Shown: in pieces, positions 8,102-16,740 of the stretch
How positions within the stretch are numbered: the first letter of the stretch is position 1
How the letters are laid out: every line of letters starts with the position of its first letter
Assembly: GCA_047017005.1 (NCBI GenBank)
Contig: JBKXSZ010000014.1
Span: 1 to 40,056 of the forward strand
Length of the DNA stretch: 40,056 nucleotides
DNA from: JBKXSZ01 sp047017005
GTDB taxonomy: Bacteria > Bacillota > Clostridia > TANB77 > CAG-508
Reading direction: 5' to 3'
The notes under the pieces: generated by a model
The model's input: only the letters and a program-made list of their open reading frames with translations
Told to the model about the DNA's origin: nothing
The model's database searches: none
Position numbers and translations under genes: made by a program

Positions 8102-8697
8102 CGTGTGGCAGGGTAAACCCTACAACCCAAAACTAAAAATTGCTACTAGCATTTTTTAGTTTTTTCATAACAAATGACAAGTTCATTTGTTATGCTTTCA
8201 ATAAATTGCATATCTGCATTTATTGAAAAAAGAGCAAGAAAAAGTAAATTTTTCTTACTCTTTGAAACCTTGCTCGGTTTCAAACTTCCACGCTTTATGG
8301 CTACATTTTACAGAAACCAGAAGGAGTGAGCTTGAAGTAGAATTAGGTGTAATATTCCATTTGCTATAAAAGGAATTATTACACCTATACAAACTGAAAC
8401 CGTCAGTCGTTCGCCTCGTTTCATAGGTAGTCTAGTAAGTAGCATTTGCTACTATAATTGCCGATACTTTTAAATATCTTTGTTCATACTTGTCCAAACT
8501 TTTTACAATTATAAATTCACACCCAAGTTTTGCCACCGAATACTCTTTTTTTATTGTGAGTTTTTGTTCTAAAATCTCACTTACGCACCTTGTATAATTA
8601 GACTACTTATACAAATACGGATAAACTTTATAGCATCGGCTCATCACACCTATCACTTTTATAGAGTTTGAGGCATATTCTCTTTTTGAAAACAAAA
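8102..8697. repeat. Hairpin-rich non-coding region between oriT and tnpV
   Basis: I see no coding frame here, but at least eight inverted repeats. They include 8131-8161 (15 bp, one mismatch), 8166-8194 (CATAACAAATGA/TCATTTGTTATG, perfect 12 bp), 8196-8228 (14 bp with a bulge), 8231-8261, 8264-8281 (GAAACC/GGTTTC), 8344-8387 (15-16 bp arms), 8438-8453 (AGTAGCA/TGCTACT) and 8590-8614 (TTGTATAA/TTATACAA). Such density suits single-stranded DNA functions, for example a lagging-strand origin used after conjugative transfer, or structured RNA. Which of these applies cannot be decided. Confidence 0.6.
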
Positions 8698-8729
8698 AAC
8701 TACTCATAGTTTATAAACTACAAGTAGTT
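8698..8729 (-). terminator. Terminator of tnpV
   Basis: A 32-base near-palindrome (AACTACT ... AGTAGTT, two mismatched pairs) centred on GTTTATAAAC. On the minus strand it is followed by TTTTTTG. An outer repeat TTTGAGGC (8667-8674) / GCCTCAAA (8753-8760) encloses it. Confidence 0.6.
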
Positions 8730-8801
8730 AGTTATTTTCTTTATTCAATTAAGCCTCAAAATCGTTTTTAAGGCATTTTTATTTTAAAGCAAACTAATTT
8801 A

Positions 8802-9194
8802 TCATACATAAATTAATTCTTTTAAAACAATTTCTTCTGTTTGATTTTTTATTGCGTTCATTGTACCAACCCAATATAAAGGGTTAGTGTTTTTCATATC
8901 TTCTGTTAAATTACTTTTTGACTTTAAATCTTTTATTATAAAATCAATTTCTTTTTGTGCTTGCTCTTGAATTTCTTTCAAGTGCTTATTTAATTCTTTA
9001 TTCATAAACAATATAGTATATTCTGCTTTTTTATGTTTCTTCAAAAAATTTAATCTTAATAACCCATATTTATTTAATGTGATTTTTTCTTCTGGCTTTA
9101 AATATAAGTTAGGCATATAATAATCTCCTACCAAAGTATAACTTATTCCTGTTTTTTCATCTACAATTTCCTTTTTCAATTCTTTACAATCCAT
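8802..9194 (-). CDS. tnpV: TnpV family transposon-encoded protein
   Basis: 130 aa, matching the TnpV family first seen in Tn4451-type mobilizable elements. Shared features are the opening (YTLVGDYYMPNLYLKPEEK), the central GLLRLNFLKKHKKAEYTILFMN, and the end NPLYWVGTMNAIKNQTEEIVLKELIY. Its role is unknown; it accompanies serine recombinases and relaxases in Clostridia. The start follows TAGGAGG with a 6-base spacing. It is the last element gene before the spoIIID junction and is read in the same direction as the interrupted gene. Confidence 0.85.
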   Translation of the reverse strand: MDCKELKKEIVDEKTGISYTLVGDYYMPNLYLKPEEKITLNKYGLLRLNFLKKHKKAEYTILFMNKELNKHLKEIQEQAQKEIDFIIKDLKSKSNLTEDMKNTNPLYWVGTMNAIKNQTEEIVLKELIYV

Positions 9195-9208
9195 AATAAA
9201 CCTCCTAA

Positions 9209-9451
9209 TTATTTTATTACTAATCCTAATTTTACAACTGGATTCTTCTCTGCTAAGAAAACCTTTTTAATTTCAATACTTTCTGGGATTATAGGTGATT
9301 TATTTTTACCGTTCTGGAATGTTACTTCGGTGTGTACTGTACTTTTGGATATTCCATATTTAGCAGCAGCACCTCGAACAGTATCTTTATTCTCTATAAT
9401 ATAATGTGCTAATTTCACTGCTCTCTCCTCAATTGAAATATTTTTACCCAA
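9209..9451 (-). pseudogene. spoIIID: spoIIID, interrupted by the mobile element
   Basis: SpoIIID is a small DNA-binding regulator of mother-cell genes in sporulation. Residues 1-43 match it: ERAVKLAHYIIENKDTVRGA, then AAKYGISKSTVH, covering the first helix and the helix-turn-helix. From about residue 44 (FQNGKNKSP onward) the sequence is unrelated and runs to an in-frame stop inside the mobile element; the C-terminal basic half of SpoIIID is missing. The start is TTG 9451 behind AAGGGGG. As it stands the product would be an 80-aa hybrid, which may still bind DNA weakly through the HTH. The remaining part of the gene is not seen in this window. Confidence 0.75.
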
Positions 9452-9547
9452 ATGAAAAACCCCCTTGCTTTGCTACTTTCTAAAATTGTATTCAAGGTAG
9501 GTTTGTATTAGAACGAAACTTTTGGTTTGCTCCTTCGGAGATAAAAT

Positions 9548-9571
9548 AAAAGTGCTTTTTTTAGCACTTTT
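9548..9571 (-). terminator. Terminator of the lysophospholipase gene
   Basis: A 9-bp perfect stem AAAAGTGCT/AGCACTTTT just after the stop at 9580, followed on the minus strand by ATTTTAT. Confidence 0.65.
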
Positions 9572-9579
9572 ATCCTTTT

Positions 9580-10506
9580 TTATTCTATTACATCATCTAA
9601 CCAATTTAAAACAAAATCATAAACTTCTGTTTTATTAATTTCATTTAGCATCTCATGACGCCCTTCTTTGAACAGGCGAATTCTTACATTTTCTTTTCCT
9701 ATCTTTTTTAGCATTTTATATACACGTAATACGCCTTTTCCCTCTTTTCCAACTGGGTCTTTATCTCCTGAAAACAGAAGAATTGGTAAGTCTCTTGGCG
9801 TATTCTTTATATTTTTTTGTTTAGCTAACTTCTGATTTCCTCTTACTAAATCATAGTATGCTTGTAAAGTAAAAGTTCCCCCACATTTTTCATCTTTTTG
9901 ATATTTATCTACGACTTCATTATCTCTTGATATCCAGTCATCCTCAGTTCTTCTAACATCAATTTTTCTGGCAAAATGACCGGTTATTAATTTTTTTACA
10001 AAAGGACTTCGATAATGTTTTCCTTTAAAGAACATGATAGCCTTTATTAAAATTTTTCCTGATATAAAGCCAAATCTTTGACCACTTGTTCCTGATAAAA
10101 TAACACCATCTAACTTATCTGGATAATTTGCAATATATGTTCTAACTAATAAAGACCCCATACTATGTCCCATTATAATATAAGGAATATCTGGATATTT
10201 TCTTTTTGTTTCTTTATATATTATACGAATGTCTTCTACTAATTTATCCCATCCATCTTCATCTGCAAAATGTCCTAGATCTCTTTCTGTTTTAGCAGTT
10301 TTCCCATGTCCTAAATGGTCATGACCAACTACGATATATCCGTTATTCGCTAAAAAATTAGCAAACTCGCTATATCTTCCAATATGCTCCTGCATTCCAT
10401 GAACAAGTTGTATTAGTCCTTTATAGTTTTCTCTTTCTTCATCTTTCCATACTTTTCCATACAGCTTATCTCCCGTACACGAGTTATATTCCGCGTCACT
10501 TTCCAT
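9580..10506 (-). CDS. Alpha/beta hydrolase, lysophospholipase/monoacylglycerol-lipase type
   Basis: 308 aa, one alpha/beta-hydrolase domain of the Hydrolase_4 group. The oxyanion region is LVHGMQEHIGRY, the substrate loop VGHDHLGHGKT, the nucleophile elbow GHSMGS (Ser near residue 114), the acid in FSGDKDP, and the catalytic His in EGRHEML. No signal peptide is seen, so it should be cytosolic and act on lysophospholipids or monoglycerides; the actual substrate is unknown. The start ATG 10506 has AAGGAGAG upstream. It is divergent from the deacetylase gene and ends in its own terminator. Confidence 0.88.
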   Translation of the reverse strand: MESDAEYNSCTGDKLYGKVWKDEERENYKGLIQLVHGMQEHIGRYSEFANFLANNGYIVVGHDHLGHGKTAKTERDLGHFADEDGWDKLVEDIRIIYKETKRKYPDIPYIIMGHSMGSLLVRTYIANYPDKLDGVILSGTSGQRFGFISGKILIKAIMFFKGKHYRSPFVKKLITGHFARKIDVRRTEDDWISRDNEVVDKYQKDEKCGGTFTLQAYYDLVRGNQKLAKQKNIKNTPRDLPILLFSGDKDPVGKEGKGVLRVYKMLKKIGKENVRIRLFKEGRHEMLNEINKTEVYDFVLNWLDDVIE

Positions 10507-10681
10507 TAAATTCTATCTCTCTCCTTTTTTTCTTTATTTCTTGCAAGAGTATATCGCGAACTTCTTTATTTGTCAATCATTCTTAATGCTACCTTTTCTT
10601 GTTTTTTCTTCGCCATTTCTCTTGATTTCATTTCATAACTTTCAATTTCTATCATATAGTAGTTTTAGGAGGTTTTTCGGC

Positions 10682-11504
10682 ATGATATATATTTTTCTTG
10701 GAAAAAAGAAGAAAAAACAGTTTCTCCTTGCTACCAGTTTGATTTTGCTATTAACAGTTTCTATTTTAACAGGACTTGGCTATGATACTAACTATGCACA
10801 TGCTCTCCTTGCTGATTTTTTTAATTCTCCGAATCTTGTATTAAGCCAAGAAAAGAAAGAAAAAATAAAAAATATTTATAGTGAAAAGGAAAAAGTAGTT
10901 TATCTAACCTTCGATGATGGTCCTACCATCTATCGAAAATCTACTGAAAAAGTGTTAGATATATTAAAAAAACAAGAAGTAAAAGCAACCTTTTTCGTTG
11001 TGGGCTCCAATGTTGAAAAATATCCAGAACTAGTAAAAAGAGAATATGAAGAAGGTCACTACATTGCAAATCATACTTACTCTCATAAAGATAATCTTTT
11101 ATATAAAAATAAAAACTCTTTCCTTTTAGAAGTCTTAAAAACAGACAAAGTTATTCGGAAACGCCATTGGGATAGAAAACTATAGCTCCCATTTATTCCG
11201 TTTCCCAGGTGGTTCTAGTAGGAAACATCACCTTTCTAAAGATGATTGTATTGAATATTTAAATGAAATCAATTATACCTATGTAGATTGGAATGTTCTT
11301 AATAATGATGGTGTAAAAAAATATTCGGATGTACAATTATTAAAAAATTTAAAAAAGAGTAGCCAAGGAAAAAATACCTTAGTTATATTAATGCATGATG
11401 CTGCTTTTGTAAATAAGACTTATAATGTACTGGAAGACTCCATCTTGTATTTAAAGGAACAAGGTTATACTTTTAAAACTTTTGCTGATATTATAAACAA
11501 GTAA
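10682..11504 (+). pseudogene. Polysaccharide deacetylase with one frameshift
   Basis: The first frame (ATG 10682, behind TAGGAGG, to the stop at 11185) encodes a membrane anchor or signal segment (FLLATSLILLLTVSILTGL) and the NodB motifs LTFDDGP and HTYSH. Close to 11160 the frame is lost and continues in the next frame to 11504 with the other motifs, RFPGGSSR and VILMHDA. Removing one A from GGAAACG near 11160 restores one continuous protein of about 273 aa. All catalytic motifs are therefore present. The intact form would be an extracytoplasmic peptidoglycan or polysaccharide N-deacetylase. The base may be a sequencing error in a short A-run. Confidence 0.8.
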
Positions 11505-11540
11505 AAGAAATGAGATTAAAATTTCTCATTTCTTTTTTCT
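11505..11540 (+). terminator. Terminator of the deacetylase gene
   Basis: An 11-bp perfect stem AAGAAATGAGA/TCTCATTTCTT right after the stop, followed by TTTTT. The next 140 bases (to 11683) are AT-rich with nothing recognisable. Confidence 0.8.
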
Positions 11541-11683
11541 TTCTATAATACTCCTTACTGTTTTTATTAGTTTTGTTATTCTCTTTATTTTTAACCTATT
11601 TTTATTAAATTAAACCTTCTCATAAAAATCCCTTTAATAAATTCATATACACATTTCATTTTTAATATTTTACTTTTATATTT

Positions 11684-12352
11684 TTATCTTCTTACATTTT
11701 TCTCTCTATTCTTTAGCCATAAAATCACCTCTAATAAATCTGGAAGTTTGACATCTACATGTGTTAATAACTCTTCTGTCGGTTCTACTAAATCTGGAAC
11801 CATAATTACTTGCATTCCAGCACTTTCAGCAGCTAAAATTCCATTTTTAGAATCCTCTATTGCTACCGCTTCTTCTGGTTTAACCTCTAATTTTTCGCAA
11901 GCTTTTAAATATATCTCTGGATTTGGTTTTCCTTTTTCTAAATCATCACCACATACAATTTCATCAAAATATGGCATAAATCCAACTTGATCAAAACGTT
12001 CTTCTGTTAAATTTCTTCTTGTAGAAGTTGCTACTCCTATTTTATATTCTTTTTCTTGTAAAAAGTCTAATAATTCTCTTGCGCCTTTCTTTAAAGGAAT
12101 TCCATTTAGTTGCATATATTCTTTTTTATATTCATCTGCCTCTTTTACTATTTTAGAAAAATTAAAGTTCTCATCAAAATGGCTACTAATACATTTAGCA
12201 GAATCCTCATGATTCATTCCAATTGCTTTTGTTAATATTTCTTTTGTTATGTCATATCCATATCTTTTTCCTACTTCTCCGTATGCAATTACATCTAAAT
12301 TTTCCGTATCAAATAGTGTACCGTCTACATCTAATACAACTGCTTTTATCAT
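11684..12352 (-). CDS. HAD-superfamily phosphatase/phosphomutase
   Basis: 222 aa from ATG 12352. HAD motifs: I VVLDVDGTLFD (both catalytic Asp), II VATSTR, III GKPNPEIY, IV AIEDSKNGI. The helical cap lies between residues 15 and 85 (subfamily I, beta-phosphoglucomutase/phosphoglycolate phosphatase-like). A longer frame from 12373 exists, but GGGAGG stands directly before ATG 12352 and the protein then starts MIKAVVLDVDG as in relatives. The substrate cannot be read from sequence. It lies 70 bases downstream of hydA with no terminator seen between, so it may be on the hydrogenase transcript. Confidence 0.87.
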   Translation of the reverse strand: MIKAVVLDVDGTLFDTENLDVIAYGEVGKRYGYDITKEILTKAIGMNHEDSAKCISSHFDENFNFSKIVKEADEYKKEYMQLNGIPLKKGARELLDFLQEKEYKIGVATSTRRNLTEERFDQVGFMPYFDEIVCGDDLEKGKPNPEIYLKACEKLEVKPEEAVAIEDSKNGILAAESAGMQVIMVPDLVEPTEELLTHVDVKLPDLLEVILWLKNREKNVRR

Positions 12353-12445
12353 GTTTCCTCCCTTTTTATTCATTTTTGTTTTTATTTTGTCTTTTTATTT
12401 CTTTATTATTCTATTTTTATGTTAGTTTTTTAGTTAGTTTTACTC

Positions 12446-14206
12446 CTATTTTTCTAGCCTATATTTTTCTCTTTTTTCGTAAGTAGTATGTAATAAATCA
12501 TGTGCAATATGACTTCCTGGTTTTTGTAAGAAATCTTGGTATAGTTTTTTCATCACTGGACTTTCGTGTGATTTACGAATCGTACTTTTTTCATCAATCG
12601 TATAAAGGCTATCGGCTCTTAATTTACGTACATCTACTGTGCTTCTAATCTTGGAGCTCTTAATTGGTTGTCCTCCTCCCATGATACATCCGCCAGGACA
12701 CGCCATGATTTCGACAAATTGATAGTCTGCTTTTCCATTTTTTATTTCTTCTAATATTTCTCTCGCATTTGCTAAGCCACTTGCTGCTACTACTTTTATT
12801 TCTTTTCCTGCAATGTTAACCGTTGCTCTTTTAATTCCGTCTCCTCCACGTACTGCTTTAAAGTCGACTTTTTCTAAGTCTTTTCCTGTTAAGGTATCTT
12901 GGGCTGTTCTTAAAGCTGCCTCCATAACACCACCAGTTGTTCCAAAGATAGCTCCTGCTCCAGTTGCCTCTCCCATTGGATCATCAAAATTCTCATCTTT
13001 TAAGTTTGCAAATTCAATATTAGCTTGTTTAATCATTCTGGCAAGTTCACGTGTTGTTAATACAGCATCTACATCATACATTCCGTTATTTTGCATTTCG
13101 GTTCTTTGTCTTTCAAACTTTTTCGCAATACATGGCATAATGGATACTGTATATATTTTACTAGCATCTATGTGCTCCTTTTCTGCATAATATGTTTTAA
13201 TAATTGCTCCAAACATTTCATGTGGTGACTTACAACTTGATAAATGACCTAATAATTCTGGGTAATTCATCTCAATAAATTTAACCCATCCTGGACTACA
13301 AGAAGTTATCATTGGAAGAGTTTCTTGTTTTTGAAATCTTTCAATAAACTCATTTGCTTCTTCCATAATGGTTAAATCCGCTCCTGTATTGGTATCAAAC
13401 ACTTTATCAAATCCCAATCTTTTTAAGGAAGCTACCATTTTCCCCGTCACATTTGTTCCAATTGGCATTCCGAATTCTTCTCCTAAAGCCACACGAACTG
13501 CTGGCGCTGTTTGAACAATAACGGTAGTATCTGGGTCTTTTAATTTTGCCCATACCTCTTTTATGGATTCTTTTTCTTTTAGTGCTCCTGTTGGACATGC
13601 TTCAATACATTGTCCACAGAAAGTACAATTAACATCATTTAAACTATTATCTCCTACTGTTGAAATACAAGATTCAAATCCTCTGTTAATACAATCAATG
13701 GCACCAATTTTTTGTACATTCTTACAAGCTGCTACACATCTACGGCATAAAATACATTTATTAAAATCTCTTACAATTGCTGGAGATACATCATCTACTT
13801 TATGTTCTGTCATTTCTCCTGGATATTCAATATGTTGTACATTAAATTTAACCGTTAATGCTTGTAGTTCACAATTACCAGAGCGAGAACATATTAAGCA
13901 ATCACGATGGTGATTCGAAAGGATTAAATCTAATGTCGTTCTCCTTGATTCCATAACAGCAGGTGAATGTGTCTTAACACTCATTCCCTCTTCTACCTTT
14001 TGAATACAAGAAGTAGCAAATCCACGTCTTCCTTCTACTTCTACTATACACATTCTACAATCGCCCATCTCATTAATATCTTTTAAATAGCAAAGAGTGG
14101 GAATATCAATATTTACTTTTCTAGCTGCATCTAATATGGTAGTACCTTCTGGCACTGTCACTTTTTCTCCATCTATCGAAAGGGTAATTAATTTTTCTTT
14201 TTCCAT
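12446..14206 (-). CDS. hydA: [FeFe]-hydrogenase catalytic subunit, NADH-dependent multimeric type
   Basis: 586 aa. Domain order: an N-terminal 2Fe-2S ferredoxin-like domain with CYLKDINEMGDCRMC, a His-Cys 4Fe-4S site (HHRDCLICSRSGNCEL), two 4Fe-4S motifs (CILCRRCVAACK and CTFCGQCIEACPTG), then the H-cluster domain. The H-cluster motifs are intact: TSCSPGW, MPCIAKKFE and EIMACPGGCIMGGGQP. The C-terminal small-subunit-like tail ends with HDLLHTTY. It produces or consumes H2 in the cytoplasm. With hydB and hydC just upstream it forms the trimeric, possibly electron-bifurcating enzyme that couples NADH and ferredoxin to H2 evolution during fermentation. Confidence 0.95.
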   Translation of the reverse strand: MEKEKLITLSIDGEKVTVPEGTTILDAARKVNIDIPTLCYLKDINEMGDCRMCIVEVEGRRGFATSCIQKVEEGMSVKTHSPAVMESRRTTLDLILSNHHRDCLICSRSGNCELQALTVKFNVQHIEYPGEMTEHKVDDVSPAIVRDFNKCILCRRCVAACKNVQKIGAIDCINRGFESCISTVGDNSLNDVNCTFCGQCIEACPTGALKEKESIKEVWAKLKDPDTTVIVQTAPAVRVALGEEFGMPIGTNVTGKMVASLKRLGFDKVFDTNTGADLTIMEEANEFIERFQKQETLPMITSCSPGWVKFIEMNYPELLGHLSSCKSPHEMFGAIIKTYYAEKEHIDASKIYTVSIMPCIAKKFERQRTEMQNNGMYDVDAVLTTRELARMIKQANIEFANLKDENFDDPMGEATGAGAIFGTTGGVMEAALRTAQDTLTGKDLEKVDFKAVRGGDGIKRATVNIAGKEIKVVAASGLANAREILEEIKNGKADYQFVEIMACPGGCIMGGGQPIKSSKIRSTVDVRKLRADSLYTIDEKSTIRKSHESPVMKKLYQDFLQKPGSHIAHDLLHTTYEKREKYRLEK

Positions 14207-14238
14207 TTCCTAGAATCCTCCTTTTTTTATCCTTTTAT

Positions 14239-16098
14239 TCACTTATGGATGGCTTTAAAAGGACACTTATCCACACAAGTTCCACATTTGATGCAAATAT
14301 CTGGGTCTATTTTATGTGGCATTTTCACTTCTCCTGTAATGGCATTAACAGGACAATTTCTTTTACATATTCCACACCCCCTACATTTTTCTGGGTCTAT
14401 CTCAATATTGGCTAATGCTTTACATTCTCCTGCTGGACATTTTTTGTATTTGATATGTTCCATATATTCTTCTCTAAAATATTTTAGGGTACTAAGTACA
14501 GGATTTGGTGCTGTTTGGCCTAATCCACAGATAGCACTTCTTTGAATGTTTAATGCTAAAGTTTCTAGTTTTACTAAGTCTTCTGCTTCCGCTTCTCCTT
14601 TACACATTTTCTCTAATATTTCTAACATTCTCTTTGTCCCAATTCTACAAGGCGTACATTTTCCACAAGATTCACTTACGGTAAAGTCTAAATAGAATCT
14701 AGCTAAGTTTACCATACATTTACTATCATCCATAACAATAAGTCCACCAGACCCCATCATAGAGCCGATTTCTTTTAAGGATTCATAATCAATAGGAGTA
14801 TCTAGATGTTCTTTGGGAATACAGCCACCAGAAGGACCTCCTGTTTGTGCTGCTTTAAAATCCTTACCATTTGGGATTCCTCCTCCGATATCATAAACAA
14901 TTTCACGTAATGTTGTTCCCATTGGCACTTCTACAAGTCCAATATTAACTACATTTCCTCCAAGTGCAAATACTTTAGTTCCCTTGGAGTGTTCGGTTCC
15001 GATTTGGTTATACCAATTCGCACCTTTTAAAATAATTTTCGTAATATTAGCATAAGTTTCTACGTTATTAATTAAGGTTGGTTTTCCCCATAATCCGCTA
15101 TTTGCTGGATATGGCGGTTTTACTCTAGGCTGTCCTCTTCTTCCTTCGATAGATTCTAATAGCGCGGTTTCTTCTCCACAAACAAAAGCACCGGCTCCTA
15201 ATCGAATTTCAACGTCAAAGTCAAAATTACTACCGAAAATTTTCTTTCCTAAAAGTCCATATTCTCTTGCTTGTTTAATGGCTACTCCAAAACGTTCTAC
15301 TGCAATTGGATATTCCGCTCTTACATAGATATATCCTTTATTAGCTCCAATAGCATATCCTGCTATTGCCATTGCTTCTAGTACGCAGTGTGGGTCTCCT
15401 TCTAGAATACTACGGTCCATAAAAGCTCCTGGGTCTCCTTCATCTGCATTACATACGACATACTTTTGTTCTCCTTTTGCAATACGAGTAAGTTCCCATT
15501 TCTTTCCTGTTGGGAACCCAGCTCCCCCACGACCACGAAGTCCAGAATCGGTAACTTCTTTAATTACCTCTTCTGGTGTCATTTCTTTCAATGCTTTTTC
15601 TAAGGCACAATATCCGTCAAATGCAATATATTCATCAATGTTTTCTGGGTCAATTACCCCACAATTTTGAAGAGCTATTCGTTTTTGCTTTTTATAGAAG
15701 GTAAGTTCATCTAAACGTTTTACAAAAGAATCATTAACATCCTTACATAATAGTCTATCTACTAATTTTCCTTCTATGATATGAGTATTTATAATCTCCT
15801 CACAGTCCTCTGGAGTTACCATTGCATAAAAAGTATCCTCTGGTCGAATAATAACAATAGGGCCTTTGGCACATAGTCCAAAACAGCCTGTTTGAATAAC
15901 TCTTACGTTTTCTATTTTTTTCTCTTCCAGAATCTTTCGAAAATTTTCAATAATCTTCGGTGATTTAGAAGAAGTACAGCCCGTTCCATGACATACTAAA
16001 ATATGCTTTTCTCTTGTATTTGCTTTTCGGTTCACACGTAAATCTAACTGTGCTCTTTTTTCTTTACGAATTTGCGCAATTTCTTCTAAGGATTTCAT
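14239..16098 (-). CDS. hydB: NADH-binding subunit of the hydrogenase (NuoF-like, HydB)
   Basis: About 619 aa. The N-terminal thioredoxin-like 2Fe-2S domain has CHGTGCTSSKS and CFGLCAKGP. The central NuoF domain carries the NADH and FMN sites (GLRGRGGAGFPTGKKWE; CNADEGDPGAFMDR) and the 4Fe-4S motif ESCGKCTPCRIGT. At the C-terminus is a two-[4Fe-4S] ferredoxin (CRGCGICKRNCP and CIKCGTCVDKCP). The C-terminal ferredoxin identifies it as a hydrogenase-type subunit rather than complex I. ATG 16098 (MKSLEEIAQ) follows GGGAGG; the frame extends five codons more. The gap to hydA is 32 bases. Confidence 0.95.
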   Translation of the reverse strand: MKSLEEIAQIRKEKRAQLDLRVNRKANTREKHILVCHGTGCTSSKSPKIIENFRKILEEKKIENVRVIQTGCFGLCAKGPIVIIRPEDTFYAMVTPEDCEEIINTHIIEGKLVDRLLCKDVNDSFVKRLDELTFYKKQKRIALQNCGVIDPENIDEYIAFDGYCALEKALKEMTPEEVIKEVTDSGLRGRGGAGFPTGKKWELTRIAKGEQKYVVCNADEGDPGAFMDRSILEGDPHCVLEAMAIAGYAIGANKGYIYVRAEYPIAVERFGVAIKQAREYGLLGKKIFGSNFDFDVEIRLGAGAFVCGEETALLESIEGRRGQPRVKPPYPANSGLWGKPTLINNVETYANITKIILKGANWYNQIGTEHSKGTKVFALGGNVVNIGLVEVPMGTTLREIVYDIGGGIPNGKDFKAAQTGGPSGGCIPKEHLDTPIDYESLKEIGSMMGSGGLIVMDDSKCMVNLARFYLDFTVSESCGKCTPCRIGTKRMLEILEKMCKGEAEAEDLVKLETLALNIQRSAICGLGQTAPNPVLSTLKYFREEYMEHIKYKKCPAGECKALANIEIDPEKCRGCGICKRNCPVNAITGEVKMPHKIDPDICIKCGTCVDKCPFKAIHK

Positions 16099-16116
16099 TT
16101 TTGTTCCTCCCATTTT

Positions 16117-16593
16117 TTATTTTTTCATGTATTCATCTAATACTTCATCTAATTTCTTCACCGTTGCTCTCCCATATACTTCCCCATTTACGGTAAAAAC
16201 AGGTGCTAAGCCACACGCTCCTACACATCTAGTTGCCTCGATAGAAAATTTTCCATCTGGTGTTGTACCACCTTCTTCTATTCCTAAACGTTGCTTTAGT
16301 CTATCTAAAATTTTTTCAGAGCCTTTTACAAAGCATGCCGTTCCTAGACATACTGCTACATGATATTTTCCTTTTGGTTTTAGGGTAAATCGAGAATAGA
16401 ATGTTATAACGCCATAAATTTCGGCCATTGGGATATTTAAATATTCTGAGATAGCAATTTGTGCTGTTTTTGGAATATATCCATAATGTTCTTGCACTTC
16501 ATTTAAAATTTGAATTAAATTATCTTTATCTTGTGTATATTGATGCATCATTTCTTCCATATATTCATCTTTTCCGATTGCATCCACACTCAC
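16117..16593 (-). CDS. hydC: 2Fe-2S subunit of the hydrogenase (NuoE-like, HydC)
   Basis: 158 aa from GTG 16593. Thioredoxin-like NuoE fold with four cysteine ligands in CLGTACFVKGS and CVGACGLAP, and the usual helical start (LIQILNEVQEHYGYIP). It passes electrons between NADH-bound HydB and HydA. The start is uncertain. No ribosome site precedes GTG 16593, whereas a strong GGGGGG-AAAGG site precedes ATG 16612 in another frame. That short frame meets the hydC frame at a run of six A (AAGAAAAAATG); losing one A would fuse them to MEEKKNVSVDAIG. Either the A-run holds an error, or coupling or slippage is used. Confidence 0.93.
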   Translation of the reverse strand: MSVDAIGKDEYMEEMMHQYTQDKDNLIQILNEVQEHYGYIPKTAQIAISEYLNIPMAEIYGVITFYSRFTLKPKGKYHVAVCLGTACFVKGSEKILDRLKQRLGIEEGGTTPDGKFSIEATRCVGACGLAPVFTVNGEVYGRATVKKLDEVLDEYMKK

Positions 16594-16612
16594 ATTTTTT
16601 CTTTTCTTCCAT
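16565..16612 (-). CDS. Possible 15-aa Cys-rich leader peptide overlapping hydC
   Basis: MEEKKKCECGCNRKR, with a far better ribosome site than hydC itself. It overlaps the hydC start in the +1-related frame and could couple translation to hydC. It may equally be an artefact of one extra A in the six-A run. Confidence 0.3.
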   Translation of the reverse strand: MEEKKKCECGCNRKR

Positions 16613-16643
16613 TTGCCTTTCCCCCCTACATCATATATATGTT

Positions 16644-16686
16644 AAAACTTTAATTTGATTATATCAAACCAAAGTTTTTTGGGCAA
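16644..16686 (-). promoter_or_regulatory. Promoter and palindromic operator of the hydCBA operon
   Basis: On the minus strand TTGCCC (16686-16681) and TATAAT (16663-16658) are 17 bases apart. The -10 lies inside a near-perfect palindrome TTTGATATAATCAAA, itself inside an outer repeat (AAAACTTT ... AAAGTTTT). A repressor, for example a redox-sensing one, probably binds here. The sequence does not match the TTGTTAA-type Rex site well, so the regulator is unknown. Confidence 0.6.
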
Positions 16687-16708
16687 CTTATTTTGTTTCA
16701 ATTTGTAG

Positions 16709-16737
16709 AAAAAAAGAAAGCCAATTACGCCTTCTTT
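16709..16737 (-). terminator. Terminator after the ATP-grasp remnant
   Basis: Minus-strand stem AAAGAAGGC/GCTTTCTTT (one G-T pair), loop GTAATTG, followed by seven T. Confidence 0.65.
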
Positions 16738-16740
16738 CCC

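Noticed and set aside
8030..8800. CRISPR array between mobV and tnpV
   Set aside because: The repeats are inverted and all different. No direct repeat of constant length with spacers is present.
12813..13190. 125-codon frame antisense to hydA
   Set aside because: hydA has all catalytic motifs in the other frame. This one is a shadow.
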